Assembly (NCBI RefSeq): GCF_002286785.1
Contig: NZ_MUJY01000163.1
Coordinates: forward strand, 1 to 44,443
Direction of reading: 5' to 3'
DNA: 44,443 nucleotides
Origin: Pseudomonas sp. PIC25
Lineage (GTDB): Bacteria; Pseudomonadota; Gammaproteobacteria; Pseudomonadales; Pseudomonadaceae
Shown: piece after piece, positions 16,438 through 24,836 of the stretch
How positions within the stretch are numbered: the stretch's first letter is position 1
Layout of the letters: every line of letters begins with the position of its first letter
Position numbers and translations under genes: made by a program
Notes under the pieces: model-generated
The model's database searches: none
The model's input: only the letters and a program-made list of their open reading frames with translations
Told to the model about the DNA's origin: nothing

Positions 16438-17781
16438 TTATTCGCCGCGGGTGACGCTCAGGCCTTTCAGCAGGTTGAGGGCTTGCCCCAGCTGGTAGTC
16501 GTCGTCCTGCGGACGCGGGTCCTTGCTGCGCTCCTTCTGCTTGCTGCTTGGCCTGTCCTCGCCGCCGTTACCGTTGCCGAGGTGCCCTTGCAGGTCCGCT
16601 TCGCGGAAGTTCTCACCGTCCTGTTCGCGGGTCAGCTTGGCGCGGCCGACTTCGATGTCCGGCTCGATGCCCTGGGCCTGGATCGAGCGGCCGTTCGGCG
16701 TGTAGTAGAGGGCGGTGGTGAGCTTCAGGCCGCGGTCGTTGTTCAACGGCAGGACGGTCTGCACCGAGCCCTTGCCGAAGGTGTCGGTACCCATCAGCAC
16801 GCCGCGCTTGTGATCCTGGAGGGCGCCGGCGACGATCTCCGAGGCGGAGGCACTGCCGCCGTTGATCAGCACCACCAGCGGCACGCCTTCGCTGGCGTCG
16901 GCCGGGTCGGCGGAGAAACGTAGCTCGGAGTTGGCGATACGGCCCTTGGTGTAGACGATCAGCCCCTTGGTGAGGAAGTGGTCGGAGACCTCTACGGCCG
17001 CCTGCAGCACCCCGCCGGGGTTGTTGCGCAGATCGAGGACCAGACCGTTGAGTTTCTTGCCGCCGTTGTCCTTTTTCAGCCTGGCGAGGGCCTTGCCGAC
17101 TTCTTCGCCGCTGTTGATCTGGAACTGGGTGATGCGGATGTAACCGTAGCCCGGTTCGAGCAACTGGCTCTTCACGCTCTTGACCTTGATCACCGCGCGG
17201 GTCAGCTCGACGTCGAAGGGCTTGCCGCCTTCGCGCACCAGGGTCAGCGTGATCTTGCTGCCGGGTTTGCCGCGCATCTTTTCCACCGCTTCCATCATCG
17301 ACAGGCCCTTGGTCGGCTGGCCGTCGATCTTGACGATGAGATCGCCGGCCTCGATGCCGGCCTTGGAGGCAGGGGTATCGTCGATCGGCGAAACGACCTT
17401 GATGAAGCCGTCTTCCACGCCGACTTCGATGCCAAGACCGCCGAATTCGCCGCTGGTGCTTTCCTGCAGCTCGGCGAACGCCTCCGGCTCGAGGTAGGCC
17501 GAGTGCGGGTCGAGATTGCTGAGCATGCCCTTGATGGCGTTTTCCAGCAGGGTTTTGTCATCCACCGGCTCGACGTAGGCAGCCTTGATACGGTCGAGCA
17601 CCTCGGCGAAAGTGCGCAGCTCGTCGAGCGGCAGCGGTGCCTTGTTCTGCGCGGGGACCGCCTCGGGGGCCGGTGCCGTGGAGGCCGGCGGCTCCTGGGC
17701 CCAGGCGTTGCCGATGGCAACGCCCAGCGTCAATGCCAGGGCGAACGAGGTGGGGCGGGCAAAACGGCGCACTTGCGGCAT
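16438..17781 (-). CDS. ctpA: Carboxyl-terminal processing protease CtpA (S41 family)
   Basis: The 447-residue periplasmic serine protease has a signal peptide ending GNAWA. A PDZ domain covers about 110-200 (GGLGIEVGVEDGFIKVVSPIDDTPA), and the S41 core has likely catalytic Ser312 (in SASASE) and Lys337 (TFGKGSVQT). In P. aeruginosa the CtpA at this syntenic place works with the lipoprotein LbcA to degrade cell-wall hydrolases. An acidic/basic tail (about 390-430) is low complexity. The ATG at 17781 follows GGAG. It lies between the EnvC-like and YibQ-like genes in one minus-strand operon. Confidence 0.93.
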   Translation of the reverse strand: MPQVRRFARPTSFALALTLGVAIGNAWAQEPPASTAPAPEAVPAQNKAPLPLDELRTFAEVLDRIKAAYVEPVDDKTLLENAIKGMLSNLDPHSAYLEPEAFAELQESTSGEFGGLGIEVGVEDGFIKVVSPIDDTPASKAGIEAGDLIVKIDGQPTKGLSMMEAVEKMRGKPGSKITLTLVREGGKPFDVELTRAVIKVKSVKSQLLEPGYGYIRITQFQINSGEEVGKALARLKKDNGGKKLNGLVLDLRNNPGGVLQAAVEVSDHFLTKGLIVYTKGRIANSELRFSADPADASEGVPLVVLINGGSASASEIVAGALQDHKRGVLMGTDTFGKGSVQTVLPLNNDRGLKLTTALYYTPNGRSIQAQGIEPDIEVGRAKLTREQDGENFREADLQGHLGNGNGGEDRPSSKQKERSKDPRPQDDDYQLGQALNLLKGLSVTRGE

Positions 17782-17811
17782 GTTCAACTCCAAAGGGTGA
17801 TGAGGGGCGCG

Positions 17812-19068
17812 CTATCCTTGCGCACGACACCATAAAGCGGGGTCGCTGGGGCGGCCCTGCTGGCGAATGGCGAAGTACAGCGCGGGCGTATTCTGGCCGC
17901 CGCTGGTACCGACGGTGGCGATAGGCTCGCCAGCCTTGACGATGTCTCCGGCATCTTTCAAGAGGCTCTGGTTGTGCCCGTAGAGGCTCAGATAACCATT
18001 GCCATGGTCGAGAATGACGAGAAGCCCCGCGCCGCGCAACCAGTCGGCGAACACCACGCGTCCGCCGTGGACGGCGCGTACCTGGCTGCCGGCCGCGGCG
18101 CCGATCAGAACGCCGTCCCACTTGGTTCGAGCGTCGCTGCCGCGCGGAGTGCCGTAGCGGGCGACGAGACGGCCATCCACCGGCCATGGCAGCTTGCCCT
18201 TGGCCTGGGAGAAGGGGCCGCCGTAGCTGGTGCCGGCGCTGGACACCAGAGGGCCGTCGGTCGGGGCCGGGCGACCGGGGCGTGACTGTTCCTGCTGCTG
18301 GCGCCGCTGCTCGGCGAGTGCGCGCTGGCGGGCTTCCTCGGCTTCCCGGGCCTGGCGTGCCAGGGTTTCCTCGATGGTCTTAAGCACCTGGGCCAGTTCG
18401 GCCTGCTCCTGCTGGCGGGCTTTCAGCTTCTGGCCGCCAGCGGAGTATTCGCGGTTCAGCTTGGCCAGTGCCTGCTGGCGCTCCTGGCGTACCGCCGCGA
18501 GCTGTTCGCGGCGGCCGTCGAGGGCGCTGCGCTGCTCCGAGAGCTGGGCCTGCTGGGTGGCGATGTCGTTTTCCACATTGGCCAGTTGGCGCAGGGTTTC
18601 GTTGAAGGTTTCGAGCTGCTCCAGCCGCGCTTGGCTGAGGTAGTCGTAGTAGGTAAGGGTGCGCGAAAACTTCTCCGGCTCCTGCTGGTTGAGCAGCAGT
18701 TTCAGGTATTCCTGGCGACCGCTCTGGTAGGCGGCACGGGCCTGGATGCCGATCAGTCGTTGTTGCTCAAGGCGCGCGTCCTGGAGTTTTTTTTTCTCCT
18801 GGTTGAGGCGCTGGATCTCGTCCTCGCTCTTCTTCAGCTCGTTTTCAAGGCTCTTGACCTGCTTTTCCAGCTCGCCCATTTCGGTTTCGGTGGAGCGCAG
18901 CTCTTTCTGGACGCCGGATTTCTCCTGCTGCAATTGCTCGAGCAGCTTCTTCAGTTCGGCGACATCCTTGCGCGCCGCCTCCAGTTGCTGCTGAGTTTCG
19001 GCGCGTTGGTCGGCAATGGCCTGGTTGAACAGGCCGGCAAGAACAACGAGGGCGAGGGCGCGGAGCAT
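17812..19068 (-). CDS. EnvC-like murein hydrolase activator (coiled coil + degenerate LytM)
   Basis: The 418-residue exported protein has a signal peptide, then about 200 residues of Gln/Glu/Lys/Arg-rich coiled coil, and a C-terminal M23/LytM domain. The LytM metal ligands are not all kept: KWDGVLIG stands where HxGxD is usual and LYFAIR where LHFEIR is usual, while LYGHN is retained. This matches EnvC, which activates amidases at the septum rather than cutting itself. The start is uncertain since no strong ribosome-binding site precedes ATG 19068. It lies 30 nt upstream of ctpA. Confidence 0.88.
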   Translation of the reverse strand: MLRALALVVLAGLFNQAIADQRAETQQQLEAARKDVAELKKLLEQLQQEKSGVQKELRSTETEMGELEKQVKSLENELKKSEDEIQRLNQEKKKLQDARLEQQRLIGIQARAAYQSGRQEYLKLLLNQQEPEKFSRTLTYYDYLSQARLEQLETFNETLRQLANVENDIATQQAQLSEQRSALDGRREQLAAVRQERQQALAKLNREYSAGGQKLKARQQEQAELAQVLKTIEETLARQAREAEEARQRALAEQRRQQQEQSRPGRPAPTDGPLVSSAGTSYGGPFSQAKGKLPWPVDGRLVARYGTPRGSDARTKWDGVLIGAAAGSQVRAVHGGRVVFADWLRGAGLLVILDHGNGYLSLYGHNQSLLKDAGDIVKAGEPIATVGTSGGQNTPALYFAIRQQGRPSDPALWCRAQG

Positions 19069-19204
19069 GGCGTGCGACACCGGGGGAGAGGAATCGGCCC
19101 TAAGTATGCCTAAAAATTCGGCGTCGGGCTGCAAGCCATGTCGGCAATCCGAGCGCCTGGCGGCGATGGGCCGCCAGGTTGCCGAATGGCCCGCAGCGCC
19201 GGGC

Positions 19205-20740
19205 TCAGTCCAGTTCGACGATCGAGCGACCGGTCATTTCCGACGGTTGCGGCAGGCCGAGCAGCTTGAGCATGGTCGGCGCCACGTCGGCCAGCACACC
19301 GCCTTCGCGGATGTGCAGCTTGCGCTTGCCGACGTAGATGAACGGTACCGGTTCGCAGGTATGCGCGGTGTGCGCCTGGCCGGTGGTTTCGTCTTCCATC
19401 TGCTCGACGTTGCCGTGGTCGGCGGTGATCAACGCTTCGCCGCCCACCTTGTCCAGCGCGTCGACGATCCGGCCCATGCAGGTATCCAGGCATTCGACGG
19501 CCTTGACCGCCGCCTCGAAGACTCCGGTGTGGCCGACCATGTCGCCGTTGGCGTAGTTGACCACGATCACGTCGTAGCGCTGCTGTTCGATGGCTTCGAC
19601 GATGCGGTCGGTGACTTCCGGCGCGCTCATTTCCGGCTGCAGGTCATAAGTGGCGACCTTCGGCGACGGGATGAGGATGCGTTCCTCGCCTTCGAACGGC
19701 TCTTCACGGCCGCCGGAGAAGAAGAAGGTGACGTGGGCGTATTTCTCGGTCTCGGCGATGCGCAGCTGGGTTTTACCGTTCTTCGCCAAGTATTCGCCGA
19801 GTACGTTGGTCAGCGGTTCCGGCGCGAAGGCGCAGGGAGCCTGGATGCTGGCGGAATACTGGGTGAGCATGACGAAGCCGGCCAGGGGCGGTACGCGGCT
19901 GCGCTCGAATTCTTTGAATCCGGGCTCGACGAAGGCGCGGGTCAGCTCGCGGGCGCGGTCGGCGCGGAAGTTCATGAACACCACGGCGTCGCCGTCCTCG
20001 ACCCTCACCGGCGAGCCTATGGCGGTGGCCTTGACGAACTCGTCGCTTTCGCCGCGCTCGTAGGCGGCATTGAGGCCGTCGACCGCCGTGTCGGCGAGGT
20101 GCTCGGCCTTCCCATCGACGATCAACTCGTAGGCGGCCTGGACGCGGTCCCAGCGGTTATCGCGGTCCATGGCGTAGTAGCGGCCGATCAGCGAGGCGAT
20201 GCGGCCCTTGCCGAGACGGGCGAAGGTGGCGTCGAGCACTTCTATGTAGCTCTGCGCGCTCTTCGGCGGCGTGTCGCGGCCGTCAAGGAAAGCGTGCAGG
20301 TAGATTTTCTCGGCGCCGCGCTTGGCCGCCATCTCGGCCATTGCGGCCAGGTGGTCCTGATGGCTGTGCACGCCACCATCGGACAGCAGGCCGAGGATAT
20401 GCACCGCCTTGCCGGCACTGACGGCCTTGTCCACCGCGGCGACGATGGCCGGGTTGTCGAAGAACTCGCCGTCGCGGATCGCCTTGGTCACGCGGGTGAA
20501 GTCTTGGTAGACGACACGGCCGGCGCCGAGGTTCATGTGTCCCACTTCGGAGTTGCCCATCTGGCCGTCCGGCAGGCCGACGTCCATGCCCGAACCGGAG
20601 ATCAGACCGTGCGGTTGTGTGGCGCGCAGGCGGTCGTAGACCGGGGTGTTGGCGGCATGAATGGCGTTGTATTCGGGGCTGTCGCTGTGACCGAAGCCGT
20701 CCAGGATGATCAATACCAGAGGTTTGGGCGTCGCAGTCAT
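19205..20740 (-). CDS. gpmI: 2,3-bisphosphoglycerate-independent phosphoglycerate mutase
   Basis: GpmI interconverts 3- and 2-phosphoglycerate using two Mn2+ ions and a phosphoserine intermediate. The 511 residues show [11 protein letters not shown] at the N-terminus, the Ser-bearing [24 protein letters not shown] and the C-terminal metal site [11 protein letters not shown]. Full length is kept. It is first in the minus-strand run gpmI, EnvC-like, ctpA, yibQ-like, with a 136-nt gap before the second gene, and is divergent from yibN. Confidence 0.97.
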   Translation of the reverse strand: MTATPKPLVLIILDGFGHSDSPEYNAIHAANTPVYDRLRATQPHGLISGSGMDVGLPDGQMGNSEVGHMNLGAGRVVYQDFTRVTKAIRDGEFFDNPAIVAAVDKAVSAGKAVHILGLLSDGGVHSHQDHLAAMAEMAAKRGAEKIYLHAFLDGRDTPPKSAQSYIEVLDATFARLGKGRIASLIGRYYAMDRDNRWDRVQAAYELIVDGKAEHLADTAVDGLNAAYERGESDEFVKATAIGSPVRVEDGDAVVFMNFRADRARELTRAFVEPGFKEFERSRVPPLAGFVMLTQYSASIQAPCAFAPEPLTNVLGEYLAKNGKTQLRIAETEKYAHVTFFFSGGREEPFEGEERILIPSPKVATYDLQPEMSAPEVTDRIVEAIEQQRYDVIVVNYANGDMVGHTGVFEAAVKAVECLDTCMGRIVDALDKVGGEALITADHGNVEQMEDETTGQAHTAHTCEPVPFIYVGKRKLHIREGGVLADVAPTMLKLLGLPQPSEMTGRSIVELD

Positions 20741-20776
20741 GGGGTCGACTCTTGAGGGGTGGTCGAAAAGGTCGGC

Positions 20777-20805
20777 ATTCTAATGTCTGACACGGTTGGC
20801 GTCAC
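20777..20805 (-). promoter_or_regulatory. Sigma-70-like promoter of gpmI
   Basis: GTGACG and TAGAAT on the minus strand are separated by exactly 17 bp, about 40 bp before the gpmI ATG. This is a good match for both hexamers. Confidence 0.55.
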
Positions 20806-20817
20806 GGCTCATCAGGG

Positions 20818-20846
20818 TTCAGCCAGCATCGGGGCCTGTGTATACT
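20818..20846 (+). promoter_or_regulatory. Sigma-70-like promoter of yibN-grxC-secB
   Basis: TATACT at 20841-20846 is preceded by TTCAGC with a 17-bp spacer. It points at yibN, whose ATG is 32 bp downstream. Confidence 0.5.
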
Positions 20847-20877
20847 GGCCGGCATTTTACCGTCCTGGAATCTATCG

Positions 20878-21291
20878 ATGGTCGCCAAGCTGATTGAATT
20901 TATCTCTCATCACTATGTGCTCAGCAGCCTGTTCCTTGTGTTGCTGGTGCTCCTGATCATCACCGAGCTGCGCCGTGGCGGCCGGAGCCTCTCCACTCGC
21001 GAACTGACCGCGTTGGTCAATGGCGAGCAGGCCGTGGTGTTGGACGTGCGCGCGAAGAAGGAGTTCGATGGCGGGCACATCGTCGACGCCTTGAACATTC
21101 CTTATGAGAAGCTGGTCAACCGCATAGCCGAGCTGGAAAAGCACAAGGCCAAGACCATCATCGTGGTCGATGCCATGGGCCAGCACGCCGGCACCGTCTG
21201 CCGCGAGCTGAAGAAGGCCGGCTACACGGCCGCCAAGCTGTCCGGTGGGATTGCCAGCTGGCGGGGAGACAACCTACCGCTGGTGAAGTGA
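20878..21291 (+). CDS. yibN: Membrane-anchored rhodanese-like protein YibN
   Basis: The 137-residue protein has one N-terminal membrane helix (about 13-30) and a cytoplasmic rhodanese fold (VVLDVRAKKEFDGGHI, GGIASWRGDNLPLV). The active-site loop reads VVDAMGQHAG, so the usual catalytic Cys is Asp98 here and sulfurtransferase activity is unlikely. The order yibN-grxC-secB is the same as in enterics. It ends one nt before the grxC ATG. Confidence 0.88.
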   Translation: MVAKLIEFISHHYVLSSLFLVLLVLLIITELRRGGRSLSTRELTALVNGEQAVVLDVRAKKEFDGGHIVDALNIPYEKLVNRIAELEKHKAKTIIVVDAMGQHAGTVCRELKKAGYTAAKLSGGIASWRGDNLPLVK

Positions 21292-21292
21292 T

Positions 21293-21559
21293 ATGTCCAA
21301 GATCGTTATCTATACCACCGCCTGGTGTCCCTATTGCATCCGCGCCAAGCAGTTGCTGAACCACAAGGGCGTTTCCTTCGAGGAAATCCCAGTCGACGGC
21401 AAGCCTGACCTGCGTGCCGAGATGGCCCGCAAGGCGGGACGTACCTCGGTGCCGCAGATTTGGATCAACGGTGCCCATATCGGTGGCTGTGACGATCTTT
21501 ATGCGCTGGAGCGCGCCGGCAAGCTGGATGCGCGTCTGGCGGAAGCTGCCCAATCCTGA
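21293..21559 (+). CDS. grxC: Glutaredoxin 3
   Basis: The 88-residue thioredoxin-fold oxidoreductase reduces disulfides and glutathione adducts with GSH. Its CPYC site is at 12-15, with the TSVPQIWI cis-proline loop and [10 protein letters not shown] for glutathione binding. It lies between yibN and secB in one operon. Confidence 0.96.
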   Translation: MSKIVIYTTAWCPYCIRAKQLLNHKGVSFEEIPVDGKPDLRAEMARKAGRTSVPQIWINGAHIGGCDDLYALERAGKLDARLAEAAQS

Positions 21560-21609
21560 CTCGGGGGCTTTCCGCCCCCTCTCGCAACGCAAGACAAGAA
21601 GGCTCTGCC

Positions 21610-22098
21610 ATGACCGACCAACAAGCGAACGGCTCCACCCAGAACGGCCAAGGGCCGCAATTCTCCCTGCAGCGCATCTATGTGCGCGACCTGTCCTTCG
21701 AGGCCCCGAAAAGCCCTGAAATCTTCCGCCAGGAGTGGTCGCCGAGCGTTTCCCTGGACCTCAATACCCGCCAGAAGCACCTCGAGGCCGATTTTCATGA
21801 AGTGGTGCTGACCCTGTCGGTTACCGTGAAGAACGGTGAAGAGGTCGCTTTCATCGCCGAAGTCCAGCAGGCCGGTATCTTCCTGATCAAGGGCCTGGAC
21901 GCGGCGTCCATGAGCCATACCCTTGGCGCCTTCTGCCCGAACATCCTGTTCCCCTATGCCCGCGAGACGCTGGACAGCCTGGTCACCCGCGGTTCCTTCC
22001 CGGCGTTGATGCTGGCTCCGGTGAACTTCGACGCCCTGTATGCCCAGGAACTGGCGCGCATGCAGGCGGCCGGCGAGGCGCCCAGCGCGATTCAGTAA
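21610..22098 (+). CDS. secB: Protein-export chaperone SecB
   Basis: SecB is a cytosolic tetrameric chaperone that keeps precursors unfolded and hands them to SecA. The 162 residues include [16 protein letters not shown], the VTLSV region, [27 protein letters not shown] and [10 protein letters not shown], all standard. It is last in yibN-grxC-secB, followed by a strong terminator. Confidence 0.97.
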   Translation: MTDQQANGSTQNGQGPQFSLQRIYVRDLSFEAPKSPEIFRQEWSPSVSLDLNTRQKHLEADFHEVVLTLSVTVKNGEEVAFIAEVQQAGIFLIKGLDAASMSHTLGAFCPNILFPYARETLDSLVTRGSFPALMLAPVNFDALYAQELARMQAAGEAPSAIQ

Positions 22099-22119
22099 GT
22101 CGGTTGCGGCAATGCCATG

Positions 22120-22143
22120 AAGCGCCCCTCGGGGCGCTTTTTT
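22120..22143 (+). terminator. Rho-independent terminator after secB
   Basis: AAGCGCCCC-TC-GGGGCGC is followed by TTTTTT, 22 bp after the secB stop. It also lies just past the trmL stop on the other strand. Confidence 0.9.
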
Positions 22144-22152
22144 ATCGCCTCT

Positions 22153-22611
22153 CTACAGGGCGAACCCCTGTTGTCGCCAAGCCTCGTAGACGGCGACCGC
22201 GACGGTGTTGGACAGGTTGAGGCTGCGGCAGCCCTCGCGCATCGGCAAGCGCAGCCGCTGCTCGGCCGGCAGGCTGTCGCGGATTTCCTGTGGCAGGCCA
22301 CGGCTTTCCGGGCCGAAGAGAAAGGCATCGCCCGGCTGGTAGCGGACCTCATGGTAGGGCTGGGTGCCTTTGGTGGTGAAGGCGAAGACGCGAGGATGGC
22401 CAAGGCTGTCCAGGCAGGACGACAGGTCCGGGTGGCGCTTCAGCGTGGCGTATTCGTGGTAGTCCAGGCCGGCGCGGCGCAGGCGCTTGTCGTCCAGTTC
22501 GAAGCCCAGTGGCTCGATCAGATGCAATGCGCAGCCGGTGTTGGCGCAGAGCCTGATAATGTTGCCGGTGTTCGGCGGTATTTCCGGTTGAAAGAGGATC
22601 ACGTGAAACAT
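22153..22611 (-). CDS. trmL: tRNA (cytidine/uridine-2'-O)-methyltransferase TrmL
   Basis: TrmL is a small SPOUT methyltransferase that 2'-O-methylates the wobble base of tRNA-Leu. The 152 residues start MFHVILFQPEIPPNTGNIIRL and carry the knot motifs LFGPESRGLP and LPM..GCRSLNLSNTVAVAVYE. The open frame extends far upstream, but the conserved start is the ATG at 22611. That ATG shares the palindrome CATG with the start of the divergent gene. Confidence 0.95.
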   Translation of the reverse strand: MFHVILFQPEIPPNTGNIIRLCANTGCALHLIEPLGFELDDKRLRRAGLDYHEYATLKRHPDLSSCLDSLGHPRVFAFTTKGTQPYHEVRYQPGDAFLFGPESRGLPQEIRDSLPAEQRLRLPMREGCRSLNLSNTVAVAVYEAWRQQGFAL

Positions 22612-23050
22612 GCACGGCTCCGACACTGAGGACGGGCAGCATTCTAACCCCGAAGAAGACCCTCGGCCGCGCCTGTGGCTGCGCTTTCTCGCTTCGCTGG
22701 CGCTGACCGGCTTTCTGGTCGGGCTGATGATCGGGCGTCTCACGCAATCGGAGCCGGCGGTCCTGCAGCGGGTCGAAGAGCATCCGGCGGGGTTGGTTCT
22801 GTGGTTCGACCATGAGCCAAAAGTGTTCGTGGAGCACTTGGATGGTGCATTTGCACTGTCCGTCGAGGCGGTTGCCCGAGCGCGTACAGGACGCGTCGAA
22901 CTCGCGGGAAAACCCGTTAATTGGCGGCTACAGAGAGGAGATAAGGGGTTTTTACTGCGATTCGTGGCTGCCCGCCCACTCCGCGGCGCCTGGGAGGCTG
23001 CGGAAGTGGACGGGCAGTGGCGGCTGTCGATCAGCCTGCGGGAGGAATAA
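22610..23050 (+). CDS. Small single-pass membrane protein of unknown function
   Basis: The 146-residue frame has a charged N-terminus, one membrane helix (about 23-42, LWLRFLASLALTGFLVGLMIG), and a basic/acidic periplasmic or cytosolic domain rich in Arg, Val and Trp. I recognise no domain. Good codon usage and a plausible GAGGA upstream support it as real. Its ATG lies in CATG, also used in reverse by trmL. Between its stop and ntrC lies a 349-bp gap. Confidence 0.6.
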   Translation: MHGSDTEDGQHSNPEEDPRPRLWLRFLASLALTGFLVGLMIGRLTQSEPAVLQRVEEHPAGLVLWFDHEPKVFVEHLDGAFALSVEAVARARTGRVELAGKPVNWRLQRGDKGFLLRFVAARPLRGAWEAAEVDGQWRLSISLREE

Positions 23051-23102
23051 AAGAGGGGAATCCCCGGCCTGCCTGTACCAAGGCCCCCGAAACTGGTGGT
23101 CA
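23046..23102 (-). ncRNA. Candidate sigma-54-dependent small RNA
   Basis: Downstream of a near-consensus sigma-54 element, the minus strand encodes about 50 nt. A hairpin GGCCT...AGGCC lies in the middle, and GGGG-ATT-CCCC followed by TCTTTTATT forms a possible short terminator. No ORF with a ribosome-binding site is seen. P. aeruginosa has an NtrBC/RpoN-dependent sRNA (NrsZ), which I recall as lying near ntrC. This could be its counterpart, but I cannot align it. The terminator stem is only four pairs, so the 3' end is uncertain and the transcript might instead run on antisense to the neighbouring gene. Confidence 0.35.
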
Positions 23103-23112
23103 CTTTCCATAA

Positions 23113-23128
23113 TGCAGGGCGCGTGCCA
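23113..23128 (-). promoter_or_regulatory. Sigma-54 (RpoN) promoter element
   Basis: TGGCACG-CGCC-CTGCA on the minus strand matches the consensus TGGCACG-N4-TTGCA at all but one defined position, with correct GG-N10-GC spacing. The start would be near 23101. No gene begins just downstream on this strand; trmL starts 490 bp further. The region 23129-23300, where NtrC sites would be expected, shows no convincing TGCACC-N5-GGTGCA. Confidence 0.6.
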
Positions 23129-23308
23129 ATTTCTCAGAGGCCATCCTTGGAAGCGCTCGGATACCGCCGAGGTATTATTGGTCCTTTTCGTGACCGTATA
23201 GTTTCAGTCTCGCTCGAATTTTTCGTTGAAGACGCCGGACCAGCCCGAGGTGCTTCGCCTTGGCTGGGCTGTGCTGTCTATGGGGGGAGTGTTAGGGCAA
23301 AGAAGAGA

Positions 23309-23326
23309 GGGCGAATGAATTCGCCC
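23309..23326. repeat. REP-like hairpin GGGCGAA-TGAA-TTCGCCC
   Basis: A perfect 7-bp stem with a 4-base loop. The same stem with a different loop is found at 38498-38516. This short palindrome is a common intergenic repeat of pseudomonads. It lies downstream of ntrC and may end its transcript, since a modest T-rich tract follows on the minus strand. Confidence 0.65.
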
Positions 23327-23360
23327 TTACGAGAGGAGGGGCCGGGGCGGTGAGTAGTGG

Positions 23361-23378
23361 GGCCGGATTGAACCGGCC
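23361..23378 (-). terminator. Stem-loop after ntrC
   Basis: GGCCGG-ATTGAA-CCGGCC lies 22 bp beyond the ntrC stop. No T-run follows, so it may instead stabilise the mRNA end. Confidence 0.45.
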
Positions 23379-23399
23379 GTGGCCTTGTCGGATGAAGCC

Positions 23400-24836
23400 T
23401 TAGGAGTCGTCGCCTTCGTCGTCGTCGCCGCCATCCACCTTCATGCCCAGCTCCTTGATCTTACGGGTCAGGGTATTGCGTCCCCAGCCGAGCAGGATGG
23501 CGGCATCGCGGCGGCGGCCGGCGGTGTGTTTCAGCGCGGTTTCGATCATGATCCGCTCGAAGGTCGGCACGGCGCTGTCGAGCAGGCTGGACTGCCCGCG
23601 TGTCAGCGCCTGATCGGCCCACTGGCGCAATGCCTGTTCCCAGTTGGTCACTGGTGTTGCGTCCTGGGGCTGGGTCAGCAGTTCCGGCGGCAGGTCGTCG
23701 ACGTGCACCTCGCGCCCGGAGGCCATCACGGTGATCCAGCGGCAGGTGTTCTCCAACTGGCGAACGTTGCCCGGCCAGGGCAGGTTCATCAGGTAGTCTT
23801 CGGTTTCGCTCTTGAGCAGCTTGGGTTCGACCGACAGTTCCTGGGCGGCGCGGCTGAGGAAATGGCGGGCCAGGGCGGGGATGTCCTCGCGGCGGTCGGC
23901 CAGGCGCGGAATGTGGATGCGGATGACGTTGAGCCGGTGGAACAAGTCCTCGCGGAACTTGCCGGCCTGGACCAGGTTTTCCAGATTCTGGTGGGTGGCG
24001 GCGATGATCCGCACGTCCACCTTGACCGGTGTATGGCCACCGACCCGGTAGAACTCGCCGTCGGCCAGGACGCGCAGCAGGCGGGTCTGGGTGTCGGCCG
24101 GCATATCGCCGATCTCGTCGAGGAAAAGGGTGCCACCGTCGGCCTGCTCGAAGCGGCCGCGCCGCTGGTTGGCCGCGCCGGTGAAGGCGCCTTTCTCGTG
24201 ACCGAACAGTTCGGACTCCATCAAATCCTTCGGAATCGCCGCCATGTTCAGGGCGATGAACGGGGAGGCCGCTCGCGGGCTATGCCGGTGCAGAGCATGG
24301 GCGACCAGTTCCTTACCGGTGCCGGACTCGCCGTTGATCAGCACGGTGATGTTCGAGTGGCTCAGGCGGCCGATGGCGCGGAAGACCTCCTGCATGGCCG
24401 GCGCTTCACCAATGATCTCCGGCGTGCGCGTCAGGTTGGCCGGAGTCTCCAAGCCCTGCTGTTCCTGGGCGTGAAGGTTGGCGCGCTTGACCAGGGAGAC
24501 CGCTTCGTCCACGTCGAACGGCTTGGGCAGGTATTCGAAGGCGCCGCCCTGGTAGGACGCCACGGCGCTGTCCAGGTCGGAATGCGCGGTCATGATGATC
24601 ACCGGCAGCCGCGGATACAGCTCGCGGATTCGGGCCAGCAGATCGAGGCCGCTGGCGCCGGGCATGCGGATGTCCGAAATGATCACGTCCGGCTGCTGGC
24701 GGGACAGGCGGTTGAGCACGCTGTCCGCATTGTCGAAGCTCTGGATGGTCATCCCTTCCTGTTGCAGGGCTTTTTCCAGTACCCAGCGGATGGAGCGGTC
24801 GTCGTCGACGATCCAGACGGTTTCGCTTCGGCTCAT
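23400..24836 (-). CDS. ntrC: Nitrogen regulation response regulator NtrC (GlnG)
   Basis: NtrC is the sigma-54 activator of nitrogen-limitation genes, phosphorylated by NtrB. The 478 residues have a receiver domain (Asp55 in IISDIRMPG, Lys105), an AAA+ domain with Walker A GESGTGKE (169-176), the sigma-54-contacting GAFTGA loop (216-221) and LFLDEIGDM. A Fis-type helix-turn-helix forms the C-terminus (RRRDAAILLGWGRNTLTRKIKEL). A terminal GGDDDEGDD tail is acidic. The ATG overlaps the ntrB stop (ATGA), giving coupled translation. Confidence 0.97.
   Translation of the reverse strand: MSRSETVWIVDDDRSIRWVLEKALQQEGMTIQSFDNADSVLNRLSRQQPDVIISDIRMPGASGLDLLARIRELYPRLPVIIMTAHSDLDSAVASYQGGAFEYLPKPFDVDEAVSLVKRANLHAQEQQGLETPANLTRTPEIIGEAPAMQEVFRAIGRLSHSNITVLINGESGTGKELVAHALHRHSPRAASPFIALNMAAIPKDLMESELFGHEKGAFTGAANQRRGRFEQADGGTLFLDEIGDMPADTQTRLLRVLADGEFYRVGGHTPVKVDVRIIAATHQNLENLVQAGKFREDLFHRLNVIRIHIPRLADRREDIPALARHFLSRAAQELSVEPKLLKSETEDYLMNLPWPGNVRQLENTCRWITVMASGREVHVDDLPPELLTQPQDATPVTNWEQALRQWADQALTRGQSSLLDSAVPTFERIMIETALKHTAGRRRDAAILLGWGRNTLTRKIKELGMKVDGGDDDEGDDS

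Noticed and set aside
22612..23103. Upstream extension of the trmL frame by 164 codons
   Set aside because: TrmL homologues begin at MFHVILF. The extension is antisense to another plausible gene and has biased composition.
23129..23300. Small ORFs and an NtrC site in the ntrC-trmL gap
   Set aside because: Short frames here lack ribosome-binding sites. The dyad GGTC-N8-GACC near 23180 does not match NtrC.
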